Below the pieces are notes generated by a model. That model ran no database searches. It was given only the letters and a program-made list of their open reading frames with translations, and had not been told where the DNA came from. The translations under genes were made by a program, and so were the position numbers. From positions 1 through 64,000 of the forward strand of contig CAIOYC010000029.1 of assembly GCA_903862425.1 (NCBI GenBank): a DNA stretch of 64,000 bases, read 5' to 3'. Source of the stretch: an uncultured Caulobacterales bacterium (GTDB lineage Bacteria; Pseudomonadota; Alphaproteobacteria; Caulobacterales; Caulobacteraceae). Positions within the stretch are counted from its first letter, which is position 1. Each line of letters opens with the position of its first letter. Positions 42,817 through 49,619 of this stretch are shown here, piece after piece.

Positions 42817-43731
42817 TTGCCGCCCTGGCGCAAGCTCGGCCGAGTGCTCGAAGCCTCGGGGACTCCACTTAGCCGCAGTCACGTGATGCTGCCGACGCCG
42901 CATGTGATGCGGGACCGCGTGCGGGTTTTCTACGCCTCGTGCGACGATAATCTTCGCGGCCGTATCTTCCTCGCCGACTTCGCGACCCAGCCCCCGTTTC
43001 GCCTGATCGGCAGAAGCGATGCCCCGGTGCTGGACGTCGGTGCGCCGGGCGCCTTCGACTGCGACGGGGTGAACCCCTCCCAGATCATCGCCACCGACGA
43101 GGGCTTGGCGCTGCTCTATATCGGCTGGCGACGCGGTCCGGCGGAGGCGCCCTATACCCTGTTCGCCGGCGTGGCGCACTCCGCCGACGGCGGCCGGACG
43201 TTCACGCGCCAGGATGAGCCGCTTCTACCGCCACGACCGGGCGAGCGCCTTTTCCGCACCGCGCCGTTCATCGACCGAACCGCCTCCGGCTATCGCCTTC
43301 TCTATATCGGCGGCGACAGCTGTGTGCCCGGCGCGGGCGAGCGGGCGTTCCCGACCTACAGCCTCATGCAGATAAAGAGCGACAGCCTGTGGGATTGGTC
43401 AGGGCCGGTGCAGACGCTGATGGTCCCCCACCTCGCCGCCGGGGAGGTCGGGTTCGGGCGGCCGGTGATCCTACGGCGCGCAGGCCAGGTGAGCCTGATG
43501 ATCTCGGTGCGGACGCGAGAGGGTTATCAGCTCGTCGAGACCCAGGCTGAGATCGAGCCGGGGGTGCGGCCCGCCATGACGCCGGTCGCCCTCGAACCGC
43601 TGGACGACTGGGAGCGGCGGATGACCTGCTTCGGGGCGGTCGCCCAAGTGGGTCCCTATGAGCTGCTGTTTTACAACGGCGATGGGTTTGGCCGGACGGG
43701 CATGGGCCTGGCCTGGCGGCTCGGACCCTAG
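42817..43731 (+). CDS. Five-bladed beta-propeller protein, GH43/GH130-like
   Basis: 304 residues from TTG 42817; GTG 42763, which overlaps the dioxygenase gene, is the alternative. Repeated blades read as RVRVFYASCDDNLRGRIFLA, LALLYIGWRRGP, GYRLLYIGGDSC and PYELLFYNGDGFGRTGMGLA. This pattern occurs in glycosidase-like proteins found in surface-polysaccharide clusters and is related in fold to GH32/43/130. Acidic residues at blade starts (DCDGVNPS) could be catalytic, but I cannot assign an activity. No signal peptide. It is the third gene of the glycosyltransferase-dioxygenase unit and ends 9 bases before the convergent operon. Confidence 0.75.
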   Translation: MPPWRKLGRVLEASGTPLSRSHVMLPTPHVMRDRVRVFYASCDDNLRGRIFLADFATQPPFRLIGRSDAPVLDVGAPGAFDCDGVNPSQIIATDEGLALLYIGWRRGPAEAPYTLFAGVAHSADGGRTFTRQDEPLLPPRPGERLFRTAPFIDRTASGYRLLYIGGDSCVPGAGERAFPTYSLMQIKSDSLWDWSGPVQTLMVPHLAAGEVGFGRPVILRRAGQVSLMISVRTREGYQLVETQAEIEPGVRPAMTPVALEPLDDWERRMTCFGAVAQVGPYELLFYNGDGFGRTGMGLAWRLGP

Positions 43732-43740
43732 GTCAGCGAC

Positions 43741-44670
43741 CTAGAGCGTCACGCGATAGATGTCGTGGACCACGGCGCCGCCGCCGAATTCTTCCTTCTG
43801 TCGCATCAGGCCCTCGTTCAGCATCCGACCTTGGTCCGTGGTGGAGATGCCGAAATCGAAGTAGCGGTGGGTCGATGCATGCAGCGCGATCAGGTGCTCG
43901 AACAGGCCGTCGAGCGATCCGTTCTCGCGACCCGCTTCGCCTGCGGCGATGTATTGAGCGTGGGCCACGTGCATCGACCTGAACATGACCACCCCGGCCT
44001 GGATTTCGCCTCTTGCCGAGGCGACGAAGAGGGCGATTTCGTCGGGAAAGCCCGCGGCCAAGCGCTGGATCTCCGCGAGGCTATGCACCGGGGCCGCGCC
44101 ATGCCGCCCGGCGAGCACGGCTTCCAGAACGCGCCAGAACCCCGGCCAATCCTGTGAGCGGCCAAAGGTCAGGCCGGCCTTCATGGCCTTGCGGGCCCCG
44201 CGAACGCGACGACTGGAGACGGGGCCGCGCGCCCGATAGTCTATGGCGACGCTGACATCCCGGCGCACCAGCGCCGCATCGCGGCGGAACAGCCAGTAAA
44301 GATCATCCTGCGCCGGCGCGGCCGCATAGATTGGCGGCAGCGCCTTGTAGCCCAGTTGCGTCACACCCTCGGCGCGCAGATGATCGGCGCAGGCGTCCAG
44401 GATGGCCAGCACCCGCGCCACGCCGGGATCCTCGATCACCAGCCCGCCGAAGGTCAGCCCCTGGTGCGACCAGACTTCGTCGCCCGCCCGGTTCAGGGGC
44501 AGCAGCGCCACGAGTGCGCCATCCTCGAACACCATCAGCGATAGGTCGGAGAAGCGGTCGGCGTGGTAGTCCATGAAGCCGCGATCAAACAGGAAGTGAC
44601 CGTTGCGGGCGCGCCGGTTGAACGCGTTCCATGCCGGCGCAAGCTCAGCGCTGTAGCGCCTGACCTGCAT
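43741..44670 (-). CDS. GNAT/FemAB-like acyltransferase
   Basis: 309 residues. Two-part layout like FemAB or BioF2-like GNAT proteins: N-terminal WNAFNRRARNGHFLFDRGFM and a C-terminal part with GEIQAGVVMFRSMHVAHAQY, ASTHRYFDFGISTTDQGRML and GLMRQKEEFGGGAVVHDIYR. Such proteins transfer aminoacyl or acyl groups to amino sugars or peptides. It is the last gene of the minus-strand sugar operon, two bases after the NeuD-like gene, so it may add an N-acyl group to the amino sugar made by the operon. ATG 44670 (MQVRRYSAELA) is chosen over in-frame extension into the preceding gene. Confidence 0.8.
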   Translation of the reverse strand: MQVRRYSAELAPAWNAFNRRARNGHFLFDRGFMDYHADRFSDLSLMVFEDGALVALLPLNRAGDEVWSHQGLTFGGLVIEDPGVARVLAILDACADHLRAEGVTQLGYKALPPIYAAAPAQDDLYWLFRRDAALVRRDVSVAIDYRARGPVSSRRVRGARKAMKAGLTFGRSQDWPGFWRVLEAVLAGRHGAAPVHSLAEIQRLAAGFPDEIALFVASARGEIQAGVVMFRSMHVAHAQYIAAGEAGRENGSLDGLFEHLIALHASTHRYFDFGISTTDQGRMLNEGLMRQKEEFGGGAVVHDIYRVTL

Positions 44671-44672
44671 GC

Positions 44673-45350
44673 CTAGTCCCGAACGCGGCAGAACCGCTTG
44701 GCGGAGATCTTGCGGCGCTCGGCCGGATTGCCCTGATAGATGCCGTCCGGCTCGGTCGACGCCGTCAGGATCGCGCCCATGCCGATATAGTTGTCGCAGG
44801 CGATCTCTACATGCGCCGCCATCGCCGCATTGACGCCGACAAAGCTGCGCGCGCCGATGCGGCAGAAGCCGGACACCACTACGTGCGAAGCCATGAACAC
44901 ATCGTCCTCGATCACCGAGCGGTGGCCGATGTGATTGCCGCTCCACAGGGTGACATTGTCGCCGATGGTGGTGAAAGGTTGCAGGACATTGTGCTCCAGG
45001 ATGAAGCAGTTCTCGCCGATGACGACATTGCGCCAGACGAAGGCGCGGGAGCTGACATAGCTCGCCAGCTGGTAACCCGCTGCCTTGCAAAGATCGACAT
45101 GACGGCGACGCAGACGGTTCAGCTGACCGTCGCCGATGGCCACGAAGGCGTCGAAGGCGTCCGGCGGGTAGTGGCTGGTAAGGTCGGTCAGCGGCGTCAC
45201 CGGCCGGTCCATCAGCGTGGGCGCCTTGATGTAGTCGGCGTCGATGGAGAAACCCACGACCTTGCGCTCGCTGTCGTGGTCGAAATATTCGCAGGCCATC
45301 TCGGCGATCTCGCCCGCGCCGATGATCACAATAGGCTTTGGGGGCGTCAT
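44673..45350 (-). CDS. NeuD/PglD-like sugar acyltransferase
   Basis: 225 residues. The N-terminal Rossmann-like part begins VIIGAGEIAEMACEYF. The C-terminal left-handed beta-helix is built of hexapeptide repeats (VIGENCFILEHNVLQPFTTI, GDNVTLWSGNHIGHRSVIED, CDNYIGMGAILTAS). The catalytic His of PglD corresponds to GNHIGHRS. Such enzymes N- or O-acetylate nucleotide-linked amino sugars. It could acylate the 3-amino sugar from the fused FdtA-DegT enzyme (the FdtC step). The start overlaps the methyltransferase stop (ATGA). Confidence 0.85.
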   Translation of the reverse strand: MTPPKPIVIIGAGEIAEMACEYFDHDSERKVVGFSIDADYIKAPTLMDRPVTPLTDLTSHYPPDAFDAFVAIGDGQLNRLRRRHVDLCKAAGYQLASYVSSRAFVWRNVVIGENCFILEHNVLQPFTTIGDNVTLWSGNHIGHRSVIEDDVFMASHVVVSGFCRIGARSFVGVNAAMAAHVEIACDNYIGMGAILTASTEPDGIYQGNPAERRKISAKRFCRVRD

Positions 45351-46117
45351 GGCCGGACGATCAGCAGGTCGTCGCGGCGGTTGGCCATGGGCAGCGCCGG
45401 GCCTTGCGGCATTAGATAGGCGTCGCAGCCGGCGGCCTGTGCGCGCGCGATCAGGCTCGCCAGTACCGCGTCGTCGATCCTGCCGGGCGCGGGTGCGTCC
45501 TGCGCGACGTCGTATGGCTCGTTCGACCCGGTGAAGGCGCGATGGAAGGCCTGCCCGCGCTCGGTGGCGAAAAACCGCCTCCGCTTGGACAGGTTCGGGA
45601 TATCGCCGATCAACGCCCTGCCGCCCGGAGCCAGCAGACTCGCCGTCGCATCGATGAAGTCGAGCGAACTGGCGTCCAGGTGGATGTAGTGCAGAACGCT
45701 GTAGCAAAGCAGGGCGTCGGCCAGCGCGCCCGCGGACCCGGCCACCTCCGTGGTGTTGTGTGGAAAGAGGCCGGCGCACTTGCGCGTCACCCCAGGCGCG
45801 TCCGGCAGCAGGGCGAGCATTTCCGGGCTGTCCACTAGCACGAGCGTATGTCCGCGGTCGCGGCACAGATCGATCAGCCGCCGGGGCAGGGTGGCGCAGC
45901 CGGGTCCAATGTCGATCACGGTCTGGCGCTCGGCCTCGACCAGCATCGGCAGCTTGCCGACGATGTCGGCCAGAATCGCGTCGTCGAACCCTTCGCGATA
46001 GGCGGGGGGAAAGCCGATCTTCTCGTGCGCGGACAGGCGTGTGTCCTGGGCCAGCGCGCGGAAGCCTTCATAGTCCAGCTGGATCGTGGCGAGATCGATG
46101 GGGGCGGCGGCGTTCAT
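45347..46117 (-). CDS. SAM-dependent methyltransferase (class I)
   Basis: 256 residues. SAM-binding motif I is VIDIGPGCATLPRRLIDLC (about 67-85), followed by TLVLVDSPEMLALL and LLCYSVLHYIHLD, then LLAPGGRALIGDIPNLSKRR. No extra domain. From its place between the aminotransferase and acyltransferase genes it probably methylates an O or N atom of the sugar. Start and stop both overlap neighbours by ATGA. The substrate is inferred from context only. Confidence 0.83.
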   Translation of the reverse strand: MNAAAPIDLATIQLDYEGFRALAQDTRLSAHEKIGFPPAYREGFDDAILADIVGKLPMLVEAERQTVIDIGPGCATLPRRLIDLCRDRGHTLVLVDSPEMLALLPDAPGVTRKCAGLFPHNTTEVAGSAGALADALLCYSVLHYIHLDASSLDFIDATASLLAPGGRALIGDIPNLSKRRRFFATERGQAFHRAFTGSNEPYDVAQDAPAPGRIDDAVLASLIARAQAAGCDAYLMPQGPALPMANRRDDLLIVRP

Positions 46118-47691
46118 CGGCCGAAGAATTCGCGGACCCGCATGATCACAAAGTCGATCTCGCGCTCGGTATGCATCGGGTCCAGCGGCAGGCTGAGCAG
46201 GGACTCCGCCAAAGCCTCGGCGACCGGGAAATCGCCCTTCCGCCAGCGGCCGGCATAGCAGGGCTGCAGATGGACGGGGATCGGGTAGTGGATGTTCGTT
46301 CCCACGCCGCGCTCCGAAAGGAAGGCCTGCAGGGCGTCGCGCGCGCCCGGCGCACGGACGGCGAACACGTGCCAGACCGGCTCGGCCCAGGCGCGAACGG
46401 CGGGCAGGTGCAGATCCCGGATATCCGCCAGGCCCTGGAAGTAGCGCAGCGCCAGTTGGCTGCGCCGGGTATTCCAGTTGTCCAGATCACCGAGTTTGGT
46501 GCGCAGGACCGCGGCCTGCAGCGGATCCAGGCGGGAGTTACGCCCGGCGATTTCGTGCTGGTACTTAACCCGCGCGCCATAGTTGGCGATCATCCGCACG
46601 GCCTCCGCGTGCTGGGCGTCCGCCGTCACCAACCCGCCGCCATCGCCCAGGGCGCCGAGGTTCTTGGTGGGGTAGAAACTGAAGGCCGCGGCGTCGCCAA
46701 GACTGCCGCAGCGCCGGCCACGGTAGCGGGCGCCGTGGGCCTGGGCGGCGTCTTCCAGAACCTTGATGTCCCGACCAGCCGTCACGGCATGCAGGGCGTC
46801 CATGTCAGCGGCATGGCCGTAGAGGTGGACGGGTATGACGGCGCGGGTACGTTCGGTGATGGCGCCGGCGACCAGGGTTATGTCCATCAGCCCGGTGTCG
46901 GGCTCTACATCGACCAGCACCGGCCGCGCGCCCACTTCATCGACGGCCAGGGCTGTGGCCACGAAGGTGTGGGCCGGCACGATCACCTCGTCGCCGGGAC
47001 CGATCCCCCAGGCGCGCAAAGCAATGGACAGGGCGTCCAGGCCATTGCCCAACCCGACCATGTGCGGGGCTTCGCTATAGGCGGCGAACTCCGCCTCGAA
47101 GGCAGCGACTTCCGGACCACCGATCAGCGCGCCGGATCGCACGACGCGGTGCATGGCCAACTCGATTTCGGCGCCAATCGCGTCGGTTATGCGGCGCAGA
47201 TCCAGATAGGGCACGGAGGTGACCGGCGTATCGCCATGCTCCCAGCGCAGGAATTCGCCATAGTCGCGGATATAGTCGGCCTCGTCGTACTCATCGGACG
47301 CCAGCACGACCACGACCGAATCCTCCGAAAAATCACTGAGGTCGCGCCAGCATCCGGCCGGAACAACGGCGGCCAGCGAAGGACGATCCAGGGTGACGCT
47401 GTCGGTCTGTCCGCCCTTGGTAATGCTGAGCTTTACCGATCCGCGAAGGCACAGGAAGCACTGGCGTAGCGACTTGTGTCCGTGGGCGCCGCGGCTCTGA
47501 CCCGCCGGCACGTCGCGAACATAGTAGACACGATGGACGGCGAAGCCGATGTGCCGGGATACCTCGGCCACGCCCAGAATGCCGTTCGGCATCGGGATGG
47601 TCTGCAGTTCGACCAGCCTGACATGTGCCGGCGAAACCTGTTGAGCCAAATCCGACGGCTCGGACTCGCGACTTTGCCAATTCGCCTTCAT
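46114..47691 (-). CDS. Fused FdtA-like ketoisomerase / DegT aminotransferase
   Basis: 525 residues, two enzymes in one. Residues about 15-155: WxcM/FdtA-type cupin (VSRHIGFAVHRVYYVRDVP, the RGAHGHKSLRQ active-site strand, CWRDLSDFSEDSVVVVLASD, YIRDY). It isomerises dTDP-4-keto-6-deoxyglucose to the 3-keto form. Residues about 165-525: PLP aminotransferase (FdtB/DegT) with GNGLDALSIALRAWGIGPGD, EDAAQAHGARYRGRRCGSLG and PLP-Lys in SFYPTKNLGALGDGGG. Together they would make dTDP-3-amino-3,6-dideoxyhexose. Normally these are separate proteins. ATG 47691 is preferred to 47790. First gene of a four-gene operon; a CtrA-like box lies about 75 bases upstream. Confidence 0.9.
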   Translation of the reverse strand: MKANWQSRESEPSDLAQQVSPAHVRLVELQTIPMPNGILGVAEVSRHIGFAVHRVYYVRDVPAGQSRGAHGHKSLRQCFLCLRGSVKLSITKGGQTDSVTLDRPSLAAVVPAGCWRDLSDFSEDSVVVVLASDEYDEADYIRDYGEFLRWEHGDTPVTSVPYLDLRRITDAIGAEIELAMHRVVRSGALIGGPEVAAFEAEFAAYSEAPHMVGLGNGLDALSIALRAWGIGPGDEVIVPAHTFVATALAVDEVGARPVLVDVEPDTGLMDITLVAGAITERTRAVIPVHLYGHAADMDALHAVTAGRDIKVLEDAAQAHGARYRGRRCGSLGDAAAFSFYPTKNLGALGDGGGLVTADAQHAEAVRMIANYGARVKYQHEIAGRNSRLDPLQAAVLRTKLGDLDNWNTRRSQLALRYFQGLADIRDLHLPAVRAWAEPVWHVFAVRAPGARDALQAFLSERGVGTNIHYPIPVHLQPCYAGRWRKGDFPVAEALAESLLSLPLDPMHTEREIDFVIMRVREFFGR

Positions 47692-47765
47692 GGGCCTGCG
47701 GCTCCCGCGCGCCCGCGCAAAGTCGGACGCTCGTGAATCGTAGGGAGCGTCCGATTGGGAAATGG

Positions 47766-47780
47766 TTAACGACGCCTTGA
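47766..47780. promoter_or_regulatory. Near-consensus CtrA box
   Basis: TTAA-CGACGCC-TTGA differs from the Caulobacter CtrA consensus TTAA-N7-TTAA in one base. It is centred about 82 bases upstream of the sugar-operon start and about 94 bases upstream of the small gene at 47867, within the divergent promoter region. Confidence 0.35.
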
Positions 47781-47866
47781 GCCGCATCAATAACGGCCTG
47801 CGTGTTCATGGTTAAGAAGAAGAGGCGTAGATGACCCTGCTCTTATTGTGAACGTCAGGCGAGTTG

Positions 47867-48061
47867 ATGGACAAGGATTCTCCGGAAGTGATCGAGCTCG
47901 ATCGTCAGATCGGCGAGGTCGATGCCGAGCGCATCGTTCTGGAAGCCGCCGTGGAGACGTCGCAACCGGAAATTCGCCGAGTGCGAGAACGCCTCGCCGC
48001 ACTCTACGATCAGCGGCACAAGCTGTTGCATGAACCCGACAACCCCAACGACGTGCTCTGA
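47867..48061 (+). CDS. Small coiled-coil hypothetical protein
   Basis: 64 residues from ATG 47867; a TTG just before it is possible. Highly charged and helical: SPEVIELDRQIGEVDAERIV, then IRRVRERLAALYDQRHKLL with leucine heptads. It should form a dimeric coiled coil. No family known to me. It is divergent from the sugar operon and 55 bases from the convergent hypothetical gene. The weak GGCGAG before the start supports translation modestly. Confidence 0.6.
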   Translation: MDKDSPEVIELDRQIGEVDAERIVLEAAVETSQPEIRRVRERLAALYDQRHKLLHEPDNPNDVL

Positions 48062-48116
48062 TCAACACGCGCGTCGGCGGACGGGCGCTCCACGGTGCGG
48101 CGCGGCCGGACAGCCC

Positions 48117-48911
48117 TTAGGCGAACAGCATCCGGTCGGTGAGGGTGGCGTGTTCGCGTTCGAGGGCGAGGGCGAGGGCTTCGAGGATGTCCTGGCCGAA
48201 GGTCTGGGGCGGGCGCGGCGGGGGTGCGCGCGCGGCCTTGCGGCGACGGCGCACGCGCTTGGCCAGGGAGACGGCCAGATCGGCGGGCTGGTCCTTGGGA
48301 GCGACGGTCGGCTGAGATGCCGGGGGCGGCGGCGCGCTGCGGAGGGCCTTGATCCAGGGACGCATGGGTTCGGCGCCGCTTGCGGCCTCACCGAGCGGCG
48401 GGATGGTGGGCGGGCTCGCCCCGTCCATCAGGTCCTCGGGGAAGTAGGGCGCGGCGTGAAGATCGTCATCGCCTAAGATCACCGTGGGCGAGGCGGCGTG
48501 CAGGATCATCTCGCCTATGGCCGCGCCGGTGGGATCGAGCACGCGCAGGCGGCGCAGTTCGGCGGCCGGGCGGTCGAGCACCAGTTCCGGCTCGCGCTCA
48601 CCCTCCGGTCGGCGACCGAAGGCGCCGCGCGCGGCGGGCGGGGGCAGGGGCGACAGGTGCTCATCCACGCTGGGCGGCCGACAGATGTGTTCGAGCAGCA
48701 GTTCCTGATCGGGATCGGTCGCACCTTCCGGCTTCAGCGGCGGAAGGCGCCGCCACGGCGGGTCTTGTGGCGGCGCGAGGTTCAGCGGCGCTTCGGCGCG
48801 TGCAGCCTTGGTCGCGAACAGGCGGGCCAGCAGGCCCTTGGCCTGCGGCTCCGGCTCGGCGGTCTGCGCCACCAGCAGGGCGCGGATGTGTTCGAGGTCT
48901 ACGGTCGCCAT
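48117..48911 (-). CDS. Hypothetical Pro/Ala-rich protein
   Basis: 264 residues with no recognised domain. Begins MATVDLEHIRALLVAQTAE. A long Pro/Ala/Arg-rich middle is probably disordered. A more ordered piece at about 112-155 (LVLDRPAAELRRLRVLDPTG, MILHAASPTVILGDDDLH) and a basic segment RVRRRRKAARAP at about 221-232 follow. It ends with a short helix (FGQDILEALALALEREHATL). No signal peptide or membrane span. The frame is long and codon-consistent with its neighbours, which supports coding. Confidence 0.65.
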   Translation of the reverse strand: MATVDLEHIRALLVAQTAEPEPQAKGLLARLFATKAARAEAPLNLAPPQDPPWRRLPPLKPEGATDPDQELLLEHICRPPSVDEHLSPLPPPAARGAFGRRPEGEREPELVLDRPAAELRRLRVLDPTGAAIGEMILHAASPTVILGDDDLHAAPYFPEDLMDGASPPTIPPLGEAASGAEPMRPWIKALRSAPPPPASQPTVAPKDQPADLAVSLAKRVRRRRKAARAPPPRPPQTFGQDILEALALALEREHATLTDRMLFA

Positions 48912-49051
48912 GGCCCCAGCTTGATCGCGGCCCGCCCACTATGGGCGCCTCGGCTTTACGGCCGGTTCAACAGGGCGGTTAACCGTCTCTTGCCAAGCCA
49001 GCGGTTGGCGCAGCGGTTGAGGTGCGCGGCGGAGCGGCCTATCTGGCGGCC

Positions 49052-49546
49052 ATGGCCGAAGACTTCGATCCCGCCCGCCTCTCCGCCGACAAGGCCGCCC
49101 GCTATGCCGAACTCCTGCTGGAGGTGGCTTCGGTGCTGGAAGGGGAACCCGACGTGACTGCGCGCATGGCGACGGTCAGCTCCATGCTGCACCATGCCTT
49201 CGACACCTATTTCTGGACCGGCTTCTACGTGGTCGATCCGGCAAAGGGGAATGAACTCATGGTCGGCCCCTACCAGGGCACGCTGGGCTGCCTGCGCATC
49301 CCCTTCGGGCGGGGCGTGTGCGGCGCGGCGGCGGCGGAGCGGCGTACGCTGATCGTCGAGGACGTGGACGCCTTCCCGGGCCACATCGCCTGCGACAGCC
49401 GATCCAAGAGCGAGGTGGTCACGCCCGTCTTCGATAAGTCCGGCGCACTGATCGCCGTCTTCGACGTGGATTCCGACCGCCCGGCCGCTTTCGACGCGGT
49501 GGACGCCCAGGGCATCGAGACGATCCTGAAGCAGACGTTCGGCTGA
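49052..49546 (+). CDS. Free methionine-(R)-sulfoxide reductase (GAF type)
   Basis: 164 residues, a single GAF domain of the fRMsr (YebR/MsrC) family. It reduces free Met-R-sulfoxide in the cytosol. The three conserved Cys are at LGCLRIPFGRGVCGAAA and HIACDSRSKSEVVTP. WTGFYVVDP and VFDVDSDRPAAFD are also family marks. ATG 49052 (MAEDFDP) fits known N-termini better than an in-frame start 30 bases upstream. Single gene, with the DUF885 gene starting 73 bases after the stop. Confidence 0.92.
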   Translation: MAEDFDPARLSADKAARYAELLLEVASVLEGEPDVTARMATVSSMLHHAFDTYFWTGFYVVDPAKGNELMVGPYQGTLGCLRIPFGRGVCGAAAAERRTLIVEDVDAFPGHIACDSRSKSEVVTPVFDKSGALIAVFDVDSDRPAAFDAVDAQGIETILKQTFG

Positions 49547-49619
49547 AGACCAGGCGGCCCACCCCTTTCGCCGGCCCCGCAAATCCGCTTAGGTCCGGCC
49601 CACTGACAAGGGGACCGCC

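Noticed and set aside
45760-47469. Long plus-strand open frame opposite the sugar-operon genes
   Set aside because: Antisense to two genes with clear catalytic motifs; no start signal or domain.
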